Program-made: the position numbers and the translations under genes | DNA from: Oscillospiraceae bacterium | Lineage (GTDB): Bacteria > Bacillota > Clostridia > Oscillospirales > Acutalibacteraceae | Assembly: GCA_031271865.1 (NCBI GenBank) | Contig: JAISUW010000029.1 | Coordinates: 1 to 54,528, forward strand | Length of the DNA stretch: 54,528 nucleotides | Direction of reading: 5' to 3' | In this document: piece by piece, positions 33,750 to 41,606 of the stretch | Layout: every line of letters starts with the position of its first letter | Numbering within the stretch: the stretch's first letter is position 1 | Notes under the pieces: model-generated | What the model was told of the DNA's origin: nothing | Databases searched by the model: none | What the model saw: only the letters and a program-made list of their open reading frames with translations

Positions 33750-34805
33750 ATGGAAGACTTCACCGCCCCCCTTTTGGAATGGTATTCTGCCAACAAACGC
33801 ACACTGCCTTGGCGATCCGAAAAGCCTGACCCATACCATGTATGGGTGAGTGAGGTTATGCTCCAACAGACGCGGACAGAGGCTGTGAAAGGCTATTTCC
33901 GCCGCTTTATAGAAGAACTGCCGACGATCTCCGCCTTGGCAGCTTGCCCGCCGGACCGGCTCATGAAGCTCTGGGAGGGCTTGGGCTATTACAGCCGTGT
34001 GCGCTGCCTGCAAAAGGCGGCGGGGCAGCTTTGCACAGCTTCCGGAGCATCGGAACCTAAGTTGCCCGCTTCGGCAGCAGAACTGCGCCGACTGCCGGGC
34101 TTCGGTCCCTACACGGCGGGTGCCGTGGCAAGCATCGCGTTCGGTGAATGTGTCCCGGCAGTGGACGGCAATGCCTTGCGCATCTACAGCCGCCTCTGCG
34201 CAGATGGGTCGGATATAGCGCAGGAGTGCACAAAGAAAGCTTTCACCGCCGCTTATCAGGCAATCCTCTCGGATGAAAACAGGCAAGCCCATTGTGTGCC
34301 GGGCATATTCAACCAAGCACTCATGGACCTAGGCGCTTGCATCTGTCTGCCGAAGAATCCCAAATGCGCCGAATGCCCGCTTGCGCCTTTCTGCAAAGCA
34401 TACGCCGCCGGCACGCAGGATAACTATCCGGTGAAAGGAAAAGCGAAAGCACGCAAAGCGGAAGCACGCAGCGTCCTGCTGCTGCGCTGCGGCGAATATA
34501 CTGCCATCCGCAAACGGCCGCCCGGCGGTATGCTCGCTTCCCTCTGGGAGTTTCCGAACGCGCCGGGCGCATGGGAATACTGCGCCGAGGCCATGGGTCT
34601 GCCACCGGGGGATATTCTCAGTGCTGCCCCGGCGGGGCAGCATACGCATATCTTCACCCACCGGGAATGGGTGATGCAGGCATGGGAAATCAAGCTGTGC
34701 CGATGCACTGCTCTCCCCGGTCTCCTCTGGGTGACAGATAAAGAACTGGAAAGCTACGCGATCCCGAGCGCGTTTGCTTGGTGCAAACGGTCGGGCGGCG
34801 ATTAA
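33750..34805 (+). CDS. mutY: A/G-specific adenine glycosylase
   Basis: 351 aa. MutY removes adenine paired with 8-oxoguanine. The N-terminal domain has WVSEVMLQQT (catalytic Glu35), the helix-hairpin-helix LPGFGPYTAGAVASIAF with AVDGN (catalytic Asp), and four [4Fe-4S] cysteines in C-X6-C-X2-C-X5-C (CICLPKNPKCAECPLAPFC). The C-terminal NUDIX-like domain recognises 8-oxoG. The start fits homologues. No SD precedes it and the promoter predicts that the mRNA begins at the ATG itself. Confidence 0.95.
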   Translation: MEDFTAPLLEWYSANKRTLPWRSEKPDPYHVWVSEVMLQQTRTEAVKGYFRRFIEELPTISALAACPPDRLMKLWEGLGYYSRVRCLQKAAGQLCTASGASEPKLPASAAELRRLPGFGPYTAGAVASIAFGECVPAVDGNALRIYSRLCADGSDIAQECTKKAFTAAYQAILSDENRQAHCVPGIFNQALMDLGACICLPKNPKCAECPLAPFCKAYAAGTQDNYPVKGKAKARKAEARSVLLLRCGEYTAIRKRPPGGMLASLWEFPNAPGAWEYCAEAMGLPPGDILSAAPAGQHTHIFTHREWVMQAWEIKLCRCTALPGLLWVTDKELESYAIPSAFAWCKRSGGD

Positions 34806-34828
34806 ACGTTTCTTATCTCCGTAAGGCC

Positions 34829-35626
34829 TTACGCTTCAATCAAGCCATCACGGTACTTCTCCAAATAGTCCATACAGTACTCGTCAATGCCGAGCAGTGC
34901 TTCCGCTGCGGCAATGAGCGACATCATCTTCTTATCCAGCGGATCCAAAATGGCTCCGTCCATCCCGGCAGCCATGGCCGCCACAAGGAATGCCTGGTTG
35001 ACGAGCTTGCGGCAGGGGATGCCGTAGCTTATATTGGAAAGCCCGCAAGCAATATGCACATCGGGGTAAGCACTCTTGACGCGGCGGATAGTCTCAATGG
35101 CCGCCACGCCGTAGTGCGGACCTGTACTGACCGGACGCACCAGCGGGTCAATGTAGATGTCGTCTTCCGGAATCCCGGCGGCGGTAAGCTTCGCGATGAG
35201 CCGCTCTGCTATGGCAAAACGCTCCTCTGCGGTTTCGGGCATCCCTGTGTCGTCCATGCACAAGGCGACGATTTTTGCCTTATACTGCACCGCGAGCGGA
35301 AGAACAGCCTCGAAGCGGTCTTTCTCGTCAGTGATGGAGTTGAGCATGACTGTACCCTTGGCAACTTGCAGGGCGGCTTCCATGGCTTTGGCATTGGGGC
35401 TATCCAGCGAGAGCGGCAGGTCGGTGACTTCCTGCACGGTCTGCACCAACCAACAGAGGCGTTCGGCCTCGTCTTCGTGGAACATCCCGGCGTTTACATC
35501 TATGTATGCCGCGCCCGCCTCTGCTTGCGCCTTTGCGAGGGCTTGGATGGCGGCGGCATCGTATGCCGCAATGGCGGGGCGCACAGCCTTGAGGGTAGAG
35601 TTGAGTTTTTCGCCAATGATAATCAT
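34829..35626 (-). CDS. Methyltetrahydrofolate methyltransferase-like protein (AcsE/MtgA/MtvB type)
   Basis: 265 aa. A TIM-barrel pterin-binding domain: MIIIGEKLNSTLKAV (pterin-site start), GAAYIDVNAG (Asp/Asn pterin contacts), LPLSLDSPNAKAM, and the ICGLSNISYG-like HIACGLSNISYGIPCR. These match methyl-THF:corrinoid-protein methyltransferases and the dihydropteroate synthase superfamily; the absence of a DHPS-type PABA loop favours the methyltransferase role. The ATG overlaps the stop of the formate/nitrite channel by 4 bp (ATGA). It is the last gene of a metF-etfBA operon, which fits methyl-THF use. Confidence 0.85.
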   Translation of the reverse strand: MIIIGEKLNSTLKAVRPAIAAYDAAAIQALAKAQAEAGAAYIDVNAGMFHEDEAERLCWLVQTVQEVTDLPLSLDSPNAKAMEAALQVAKGTVMLNSITDEKDRFEAVLPLAVQYKAKIVALCMDDTGMPETAEERFAIAERLIAKLTAAGIPEDDIYIDPLVRPVSTGPHYGVAAIETIRRVKSAYPDVHIACGLSNISYGIPCRKLVNQAFLVAAMAAGMDGAILDPLDKKMMSLIAAAEALLGIDEYCMDYLEKYRDGLIEA

Positions 35627-36408
35627 TTGGAGTTCTCCGTTTCTGTTTGAGGCTTATTGGTATTGCGGATAAACACAAAGTAAAACGCACAGGCGAGGGT
35701 TATCCCGCCGACAGCGTTCCCTGCGGTAACAGGCAAGAGATTGTGCAGCAGCAATTGCGGGAGTTTCCCGCTCTGCAGGGCTGGCCAAAGGTAAAACATA
35801 TTCGCTACACAGTGTTCATAGCCGGACGTGACGAAGAGCCAAATCGGGAAGAAAGCGGCAAGGAGTTTCCCCGCGACATCCTTAGCGGCATAGGAAGTGT
35901 ATACAGCCATACATACCAAGACATTGCACAAGATGCCGAGCAAAAAGGCATCGCGGAGCGGCATACCCGCTTTAGCGCTGACAATCCCGGAAAGGTATTC
36001 TGCACTCTCCGTGAAACCGCGGGTGTACGGGGTGACGGAGAACAAAAGCAGACTGACCGCAACGGCACCGCCGGCATTACCGATATAGACAAGAATCCAG
36101 TTCTTCAGGAGGCTAAAAATTGTTACTCTTTGACATAAATAAGCAGCACTCATTAACATATTGCCGGTGAATAGCTCCGCACCGGAGAGGAGAATCATAA
36201 ACAGCCCGCCTGTAAACAGAGCCCCGCCTACAAAGCGCGGTGCGCCCGCCAACTGTGCAGCATTACTCCCGGCGGCAGCTAATGCCAGGAAAGCACCTGC
36301 CAAGACAGCCAGAACCAATGTCTTGCCGGCATGAAGCTTGGCCTTGCTCTCGGCGGACAGTACGCAGCGCCGCGCCGCATCTTTTGGCGGGAAGTAATGC
36401 AATTCCAT
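35623..36408 (-). CDS. Formate/nitrite transporter family protein
   Basis: 261 aa, six to seven membrane segments, the usual FocA/NirC length. Features: GAFLALAAAGSNAAQLAG, the LFTGNMLM motif in the pore, the segment after it with NWILVYIGNAGGA, and YEHCVANMFY with the conserved pore His (about residue 198). It exchanges formate, nitrite or similar monovalent anions across the membrane. Its place between metF/etfBA and a methyl-THF methyltransferase favours formate. Overlaps the next gene by 4 bp; 23 nt after the lipoprotein gene. Confidence 0.88.
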   Translation of the reverse strand: MELHYFPPKDAARRCVLSAESKAKLHAGKTLVLAVLAGAFLALAAAGSNAAQLAGAPRFVGGALFTGGLFMILLSGAELFTGNMLMSAAYLCQRVTIFSLLKNWILVYIGNAGGAVAVSLLLFSVTPYTRGFTESAEYLSGIVSAKAGMPLRDAFLLGILCNVLVCMAVYTSYAAKDVAGKLLAAFFPIWLFVTSGYEHCVANMFYLWPALQSGKLPQLLLHNLLPVTAGNAVGGITLACAFYFVFIRNTNKPQTETENSK

Positions 36409-36431
36409 GGATTTCCTCTCATCGGGTTGGT

Positions 36432-37814
36432 TTAGGGAGCGGTGCCTGCGGTGTCTTGTTCCGTACTCTCTTCCGGCGCAGGCAAGCGTACGGTTGCATT
36501 TGTAATGGCATCCGTATCTTTGGTGATGGCAAAGTATACGGTTTCACTGTCATAGAAATGCGTCAGCTTGTCCAGTCCGAAGCGGATGTTCCAGGGGTAC
36601 AGACCGGGATTCCATGCCGGCGCGGAACCGGGTACGAGGGCGGCCGCTTCGGTCGGGAACTTCTGCGCCCAAGAACCGTCGGCAAGCTGCACCATCCAAT
36701 GGAAGTCAAAATCCTGCGGTAGGTTCACACTGCGTGAGGAACTGCTCATAGTGTACCCGCCGGCATGGATGCCTATGCGCAATGCGGCACGGTATTCCGT
36801 CTCTGGGTCTATCGCGCCGTCGAAAGACTCCAACTCGCGGATGTTCGAGATTTGCAAGACTTCCCTGTGAGCAAAAACATAATCCAACGAAGCCTTCTTG
36901 ACCTCCGTCATGGCACCGAGGAGACCCTCGCGGCGGTACTCCTCCCGCAGCCGCGCCGTACTTGGGAAGATGTCCTCCGTAAGAATCTGCCCGGTGTCAC
37001 GCAGAGCGTAGGCGAAGCAGTTGCCCTCATCTGCAGGCGCGGCGTAGAAATCGAATTTGCCGTACTTAACCTCTGCCGGCAGAGGAGCATATGTAAGAGT
37101 CAGCGTCGGCGTCTGTTCCTCTATGTTATCGGAGAAGAGAACCGCAACGGCATCCTGTGTACCTTCCGGCATACCCAAGGCAAAGCCGTTGTTCTCACAG
37201 GTCTGCGCCTGCCAGAGCTTGACAATCTCCGTTACATCAAAGATATAGCTCTCCCCGACAAGGTCGGCGGTAACAAGGGGAATGGTGCGTTGCTCTGCCG
37301 CGGCATTTTCGGTATCGTCAGCCGCTTCGGAACCGATTTCCGGTACACTTTCCGCAAAGAGGAATTGGTTCTCAAAACTATTCCATGTTTCCTCTTGCAC
37401 TGTCCAAGGTTGCAGGGCAATCCCCGCTTGCAGGGTCGGGCGCGTGCCGGAAGTGTCGGTGTCAAGCGTTGCGGCGGCTTTTACTGTCAAGGTGGCACTG
37501 CGTATCTCGCCCATCCCGCCCGGCAGCTCTGTCCAAATGAGGGCAACACACCGCTTGCCGTTCTTGTCTGCGCCTGCCTCCAGCAAATCAAGCGTCGTGC
37601 GTTGCGAAGCGCTTTGGTTTGGGTTGGCTTCCGATAGATAGGTCGCCTCTATCTGCGTGTCTGCTTGGATGACGACGGTAGTGTCTGCCGGCACAGGGGC
37701 AGCAGTAGACGGTTCGGTCTTGTTTAGAATCTCCGATACTTTCGGCATTTCGCAGGACACAAGTCCAAGCATGAGCAAGACGGCACAAAGGGCGGCTGAG
37801 AGCTTCTTCATCAT
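36432..37814 (-). CDS. DNRLRE-domain lipoprotein with possible Cys/His hydrolase domain
   Basis: 460 aa. Lipoprotein signal with LMLGLVSC (Cys near residue 21). Residues about 50-245 resemble a DNRLRE beta-sandwich (DTQIEATYLSEANPNQSAS.., ATLTVKAAATLDTD.., AVLFSDNIEEQTPTLTLTY), seen in surface and cell-wall-linked proteins. The C-terminal part has GNCFAYALRDTG (about residues 262-273) and, far downstream, DFDFHWMVQLADGSWAQKFP, a Cys...His pattern reminiscent of papain-like peptidases; this is inference. It is encoded in the metF-etfBA-FNT operon, an unexpected place for a surface protein. ATG 37814 follows weak GGGGATAGA. Confidence 0.72.
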   Translation of the reverse strand: MMKKLSAALCAVLLMLGLVSCEMPKVSEILNKTEPSTAAPVPADTTVVIQADTQIEATYLSEANPNQSASQRTTLDLLEAGADKNGKRCVALIWTELPGGMGEIRSATLTVKAAATLDTDTSGTRPTLQAGIALQPWTVQEETWNSFENQFLFAESVPEIGSEAADDTENAAAEQRTIPLVTADLVGESYIFDVTEIVKLWQAQTCENNGFALGMPEGTQDAVAVLFSDNIEEQTPTLTLTYAPLPAEVKYGKFDFYAAPADEGNCFAYALRDTGQILTEDIFPSTARLREEYRREGLLGAMTEVKKASLDYVFAHREVLQISNIRELESFDGAIDPETEYRAALRIGIHAGGYTMSSSSRSVNLPQDFDFHWMVQLADGSWAQKFPTEAAALVPGSAPAWNPGLYPWNIRFGLDKLTHFYDSETVYFAITKDTDAITNATVRLPAPEESTEQDTAGTAP

Positions 37815-37875
37815 TCTATCCCCAATCCCATCACATCGGCAGCTTTGGGGCTGCGTTCACACGTTTTCCTCTTTC

Positions 37876-38886
37876 TTACAGTAACTTCGTCAGCTCGGGT
37901 ACTATCTCAAACACATCCCCGCATACGGCTACATCCGCCATCTGCATCAGGGGGGTATTCGGGTTCTTGTCTATCGCGATAATCGTATCGCAGCCTTGCA
38001 TTCCGACCAGATGCTGAATTTGCCCGGAGATGCCGCAGGCGATATAAAGCTTCGTCTGTACCGTCTGCCCGGTCTGCCCGATCTGGTGGGCGTAGGGCAT
38101 CCAACCTGCATCTATGCACGGCCGCGAAGCACCCACCGCAGCGCCGAGTTTGTCCGCTAAGGCTTGCAGCATTTTGAAGCCCTCCGGACCTTTCATGGCG
38201 CGGCCGCCGGACACGATAATCTGCGCGTCGCCCAAGTTGACGGCACCCTGATGTTCGCGAACGGTCTCCAAAATCCGCTTGATGTTCTCCGTTTCCTCCG
38301 GGAGAATCTCCTCCCGTACGATGGATTGGAGGCTGCGTGTATAGTCCGGGTCCAACGCTTTCATCACCCGCGGGCGCACGGTCGCCATCTGCGGGCGATG
38401 GTTCGGGGTCTTGATGGTCGCCATCAGGTTGCCGCCGAACGCCGGCCGCGTCTGGTGCAGTTCGCCGGTTTCGGCATCAATGGTCAGCTCCGTGCAATCC
38501 GCTGTCAGACCGCTCACGGTCTTGACCGCTAAGCGGGGAATGAGCGCCCTGCCCCGCGCTGTGGCAGCACCCAAGAACACCTCCGGGCGGTACGCCTTAA
38601 TCAGCCGCGTCAATAGGTTCGCTTCGAGTTCGTCATTGTACGCCGCCAAGCGTTTGTCATCTGCATAGATGACGCTGTCCGCACCGTATGCCGCCAAGTC
38701 TTCCACCGTGCTCTCGAAGCCGCTGCCCAGAACAACGGCAACCACATCCGCGCCGCGAGCCTCCGCTAAGCCACGTGCTGCGCCCAGCAGTTCGTGCGTT
38801 ACGGGGGAAATCGCTTCCCCATTCATCTCCGCCAGAATCCAGATGTTCCGATACGCTTCCTTGGGAATTTCATTCGTCAGTATCAT
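37876..38886 (-). CDS. etfA: Electron transfer flavoprotein alpha subunit
   Basis: 336 aa. The C-terminal FAD domain is clear: IIVSGGRAMKGPEGFKMLQALADKLGAAVGASRPCIDAGWMPYAHQIGQTGQTVQTKLYIACGISGQIQHLVGMQ, with the GQTGxxVxxKLYIAxGISGxIQHLxGM signature (stretches, about residues 240-305). The N-terminal half is an ETF adenosine-nucleotide-fold domain. With EtfB it carries FAD and shuttles electrons. It starts 1 nt after etfB ends. Its partner dehydrogenase is not an acyl-CoA dehydrogenase in this locus; metF is the nearest oxidoreductase. Confidence 0.96.
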   Translation of the reverse strand: MILTNEIPKEAYRNIWILAEMNGEAISPVTHELLGAARGLAEARGADVVAVVLGSGFESTVEDLAAYGADSVIYADDKRLAAYNDELEANLLTRLIKAYRPEVFLGAATARGRALIPRLAVKTVSGLTADCTELTIDAETGELHQTRPAFGGNLMATIKTPNHRPQMATVRPRVMKALDPDYTRSLQSIVREEILPEETENIKRILETVREHQGAVNLGDAQIIVSGGRAMKGPEGFKMLQALADKLGAAVGASRPCIDAGWMPYAHQIGQTGQTVQTKLYIACGISGQIQHLVGMQGCDTIIAIDKNPNTPLMQMADVAVCGDVFEIVPELTKLL

Positions 38887-38887
38887 A

Positions 38888-39685
38888 TCATTTGCCCTCC
38901 GTGAATCCGAGCTGCGTCAGTTTTGCAGCGAGTGCGGCTGCTGCTTGCGCGGCGTCGCCGCTGATGTGCAGCGTTTCGCCGCTGCGCGGTGGAGGCGGTG
39001 CTGTCTTGACCACGCGGGTAGGGGAGGGATTCAATCCGATTTTATCTACGTCGGCGCCGATGTCGGCGGGTTTCCAAACCGGAATCTCCGCCTCCAAGGA
39101 TGCCAAGACACTCCGCAGGCTCGGCACCCGCGGTTGGTTGATGTCTTTGACGACCGTCAGCACAGCGGGGAGGGTAAGAGCAACTCTGTCGCTGCCCGCC
39201 TCATTCATGCGCTCGGCAACAAGCTCGTTGCAGTCGAAGGAAAGCACTTTGCTGACATAGGTACACTGCTGCCAATCCAAATGCGCCGCAATGCCCGGAC
39301 CCACCTGCGCGGTGTCGCCGTCTACAGCTTGCTTGCCGCAGATAACAAGATCGGCGTCGCCTATCTTCGCAATCCCTTTGGCGAGGGCATAGGAGGTCGC
39401 CCATGTATCCGATCCGCCATATGCCCGGTCAGAGAGCAGATACGCTTCATCGCATCCAAGCGAAAGGCACTCCCGCAGTGCTTTCTCCGCAGAGGGAGGC
39501 CCCATGGTCACGGCAACGACTGTACCGCCGAACTCTTCTTTCAGACGGACACCTTCCTCCACGGCATAGAGGTCAAAGGGGTTGAGTACGGCTTTCATGC
39601 CTTCGCGGACAATGCGTTTGGTAACAGGGTCTATCTTCGCATCGTCCGTGGCGGGAACCTGCTTGATACATACAACGATTCTCAT
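38888..39685 (-). CDS. etfB: Electron transfer flavoprotein beta subunit
   Basis: 265 aa. MRIVVCIKQVPATDDAKIDPVTKRIVREGMKAVLNPFDLYAVEEGVRLKEE is split across the N-terminus; AVDGDTAQVGPGIAAHL is the conserved nucleotide-binding segment of ETF beta (about residues 120-136), and the DTAQVGP form is common in clostridial bifurcating ETFs. ATG 39685 overlaps the metF stop by 4 bp (ATGA), so translation is coupled. The longer frame (39889) is an overlap artefact within metF. Confidence 0.96.
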   Translation of the reverse strand: MRIVVCIKQVPATDDAKIDPVTKRIVREGMKAVLNPFDLYAVEEGVRLKEEFGGTVVAVTMGPPSAEKALRECLSLGCDEAYLLSDRAYGGSDTWATSYALAKGIAKIGDADLVICGKQAVDGDTAQVGPGIAAHLDWQQCTYVSKVLSFDCNELVAERMNEAGSDRVALTLPAVLTVVKDINQPRVPSLRSVLASLEAEIPVWKPADIGADVDKIGLNPSPTRVVKTAPPPPRSGETLHISGDAAQAAAALAAKLTQLGFTEGK

Positions 39686-40500
39686 TGCGCATCCCCTCCT
39701 TTGGTAATCCCGGCGAGTTCTTCCACCCTGCCGTATTGCGTCTTGAATCCCAGGATGGAGAGGTAGAACCCGCACTGCGGATAGATTTCCAGCAACTGCT
39801 CCAACGTCGTCAGCGGGTCGAACGGCGTATCCTCGGGGATGGTATACCCCACAGCATCGGAGAGCAGATGGAGCTTCTTGCTCATCCACGCCTCAATGAT
39901 AACCGGCACATCGGGATACTTCTCCAGCAGTTCATCTACGATGGCATTCTTCTCGATGATGGGCTGCGTCACAATGAACGACGCTCCGGCGGCAATCTTA
40001 CGCTCCATCTTCTCGAACTCATCCTCCGGCGGCTCATAGGGGTTGAAAGCCACCCCCAGCTTGAACTGCGGATAGTGCTTCTTTATCCAAGCGAGCAACT
40101 CCACGGACGTAACCGATGCCGTACCCTCCGCCTCCACCTCGTGCGGCTGGAGTTTGGGAAGCCTGTCCGACCCATCCCCGGAGATGATCAGGAAGTTGCG
40201 CACTCCCATGGCGTTGCAGTCGTCCAGCAGCTTCACCAAATCCGCTTTGGAGTGGAATGTGTTTAGGTGAATGGAGAGCTGCTCCGGTTTGACCGGCAGG
40301 CCGAGGTACTCGATACATTCATGCCCCTGAAAGGCCAGAAGCCCCATTGCATTGTCCGTAATACATACCGTGAAGCCTGAATCCATTACGCGTTTGTACT
40401 TGTCTGCGAACAATTGTAAGTCAGCCGGAATCTTGTCCGAAGCGTGCTTCGGCGGGATAATCTCGACCTCAAAGGTTCGCTTTCCTGCTTGTCCTTGCAT
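39682..40500 (-). CDS. metF: Methylenetetrahydrofolate reductase
   Basis: 272 aa, TIM-barrel MTHFR with FAD. Key parts: FEVEIIPPKH (N-terminus; FEVxPP family motif), NFLIISGDGSDR (FAD/NADH site), and the PIIEKNAIVDELLEKYPDVPVIIEAWMSKK region. It reduces methylene-THF to methyl-THF. SD AAGGCGG 8 nt before the ATG. First gene of the six-gene operon; the etfB start overlaps its stop, which strongly suggests that MetF and the ETF function together. Short relative to E. coli MetF (296), without a MetV-like partner in the window. Confidence 0.93.
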   Translation of the reverse strand: MQGQAGKRTFEVEIIPPKHASDKIPADLQLFADKYKRVMDSGFTVCITDNAMGLLAFQGHECIEYLGLPVKPEQLSIHLNTFHSKADLVKLLDDCNAMGVRNFLIISGDGSDRLPKLQPHEVEAEGTASVTSVELLAWIKKHYPQFKLGVAFNPYEPPEDEFEKMERKIAAGASFIVTQPIIEKNAIVDELLEKYPDVPVIIEAWMSKKLHLLSDAVGYTIPEDTPFDPLTTLEQLLEIYPQCGFYLSILGFKTQYGRVEELAGITKGGDAQ

Positions 40501-40589
40501 ATGTTGACCGCCTTGTATGGTTTTGCGTCCCTATTTGTGTTCTTCCGTCGGCTTGCAGCCTTAAATGACCTATAGAGCGCATACATATT

Positions 40590-40618
40590 ATTTTAGCATA
40601 TCTGGCAGGAAAAGTCAA
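40590..40618 (-). promoter_or_regulatory. Promoter of the metF-etfBA operon
   Basis: On the minus strand: TTGACT (40618-40613), 17 bp, TAAAAT (40595-40590). Confidence 0.85.
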
Positions 40619-40645
40619 GTTTACCGCGCCAATTCGTCAAAATTC

Positions 40646-40737
40646 GCCAAACCTACCAAAAACCCGCGCCGAAACGGCAGAACTCTGCGCTGTAATCGCA
40701 GAAACTTCTTGTAAATCCCGTGCCTCTGTGGTATAAT
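40646..40737 (+). promoter_or_regulatory. Promoter of the TIM-barrel isomerase gene
   Basis: TTGTAA (40709-40714), 17 bp, TATAAT (40732-40737) with TGTGG before the -10. Upstream there are CCAAA boxes (GCCAAAC 40646-40652, ACCAAAAAC 40655-40663) and a CTGCG/CGCAG hairpin. Nothing else is seen in the 327-nt divergent gap 40501-40827. Confidence 0.85.
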
Positions 40738-40827
40738 ACTCCTGCGGTTTGTTCAATACCTATGAATATATGGTACGCATCCGGCCCAAAAAGCCGCGTA
40801 CTACCCGACAGAAAGCGTGGATACATT

Positions 40828-41601
40828 ATGCGTTTAGGTGTTTGCTACGGTACGGACAGAGCGGCATTTGCCCTGCGCGCCGGCTGCGACTACATTGAGA
40901 TGGGTTTTGCCTCCCTTGCCGGGGAGAGCGATGAAGACTTCAGCCGCGATGTCGACCGCTTAGCCGCCGCCGGAATCCGAGCGGAGGCGATGAATTGCTT
41001 CATGCCCGGCAGTAACTACAGCGTCTTGGATCCTTCCACCCCGGAACGGATAGCCCCGCTCTTTGATAAGGGCTTTGCGCGGGCGCAGGCCTTGGGCTTG
41101 GAAGTAGCCGTCTTCGGCTCCGCAGGCTCCCGCAAAATCACCGACCCTTCCATGACCAAAGAAGAGGCGTACAAGCGCATGGTGCCTTTCCTGCGCTTGG
41201 CGGGGGACATTGCCGCCCAAAACGGCTGCAAAGTAGCCATTGAAACACTTTCTCCTAAGGAATGCAACTGCGTGAACTCGTTCCGGGAGGGCATCCGGCT
41301 CATGGAGATGGCCGATCACCCCGCCGTCGGCATCCTGGCGGACTTCTATCATCTGGACGCCAACGGCGACAGTCTCCGGGATATAAGCTTGGCGGGGGAG
41401 AAATTGTTTCATTGTCACATTGCCTCACCGGGGAAGCGGTACTACCCCCTGCCCGGGCAAGACGACCTTTTCTATCACCGCATAGCCGCAGCCTTGGATA
41501 ATATGGGCTATACCGGCCGCGTGAGCATAGAGGGAAAATCCGATGCCCCCGAAACAGAGCTCGCGGAAAGTATCGCTTTTCTGCATACCATATTCGGATA
41601 G
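40828..41601 (+). CDS. Sugar phosphate isomerase/epimerase family protein
   Basis: 257 aa, AP-endonuclease-2 TIM barrel. MRLGVCYGTDRAAFALRAGCDYIEMGFASLAGESDEDF at the N-terminus; metal ligands in VAIETLSPKECN, GILADFYHLDANGDSLRDI (Asp-His), and LFHCHIASPGKRYYPLPGQDDL. Acts on a sugar or sugar acid; the exact substrate is not clear. ATG 40828 begins the homology; upstream ATGs at 40720 and 40762 lie close to or before the transcript start. It is convergent with the DivIVA-like gene with only a 5-nt gap. Confidence 0.8.
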   Translation: MRLGVCYGTDRAAFALRAGCDYIEMGFASLAGESDEDFSRDVDRLAAAGIRAEAMNCFMPGSNYSVLDPSTPERIAPLFDKGFARAQALGLEVAVFGSAGSRKITDPSMTKEEAYKRMVPFLRLAGDIAAQNGCKVAIETLSPKECNCVNSFREGIRLMEMADHPAVGILADFYHLDANGDSLRDISLAGEKLFHCHIASPGKRYYPLPGQDDLFYHRIAAALDNMGYTGRVSIEGKSDAPETELAESIAFLHTIFG

Positions 41602-41606
41602 GAGCT

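Noticed and set aside
38669-39766. 365-aa plus-strand frame opposite etfB
   Set aside because: Shadow of etfB and metF.
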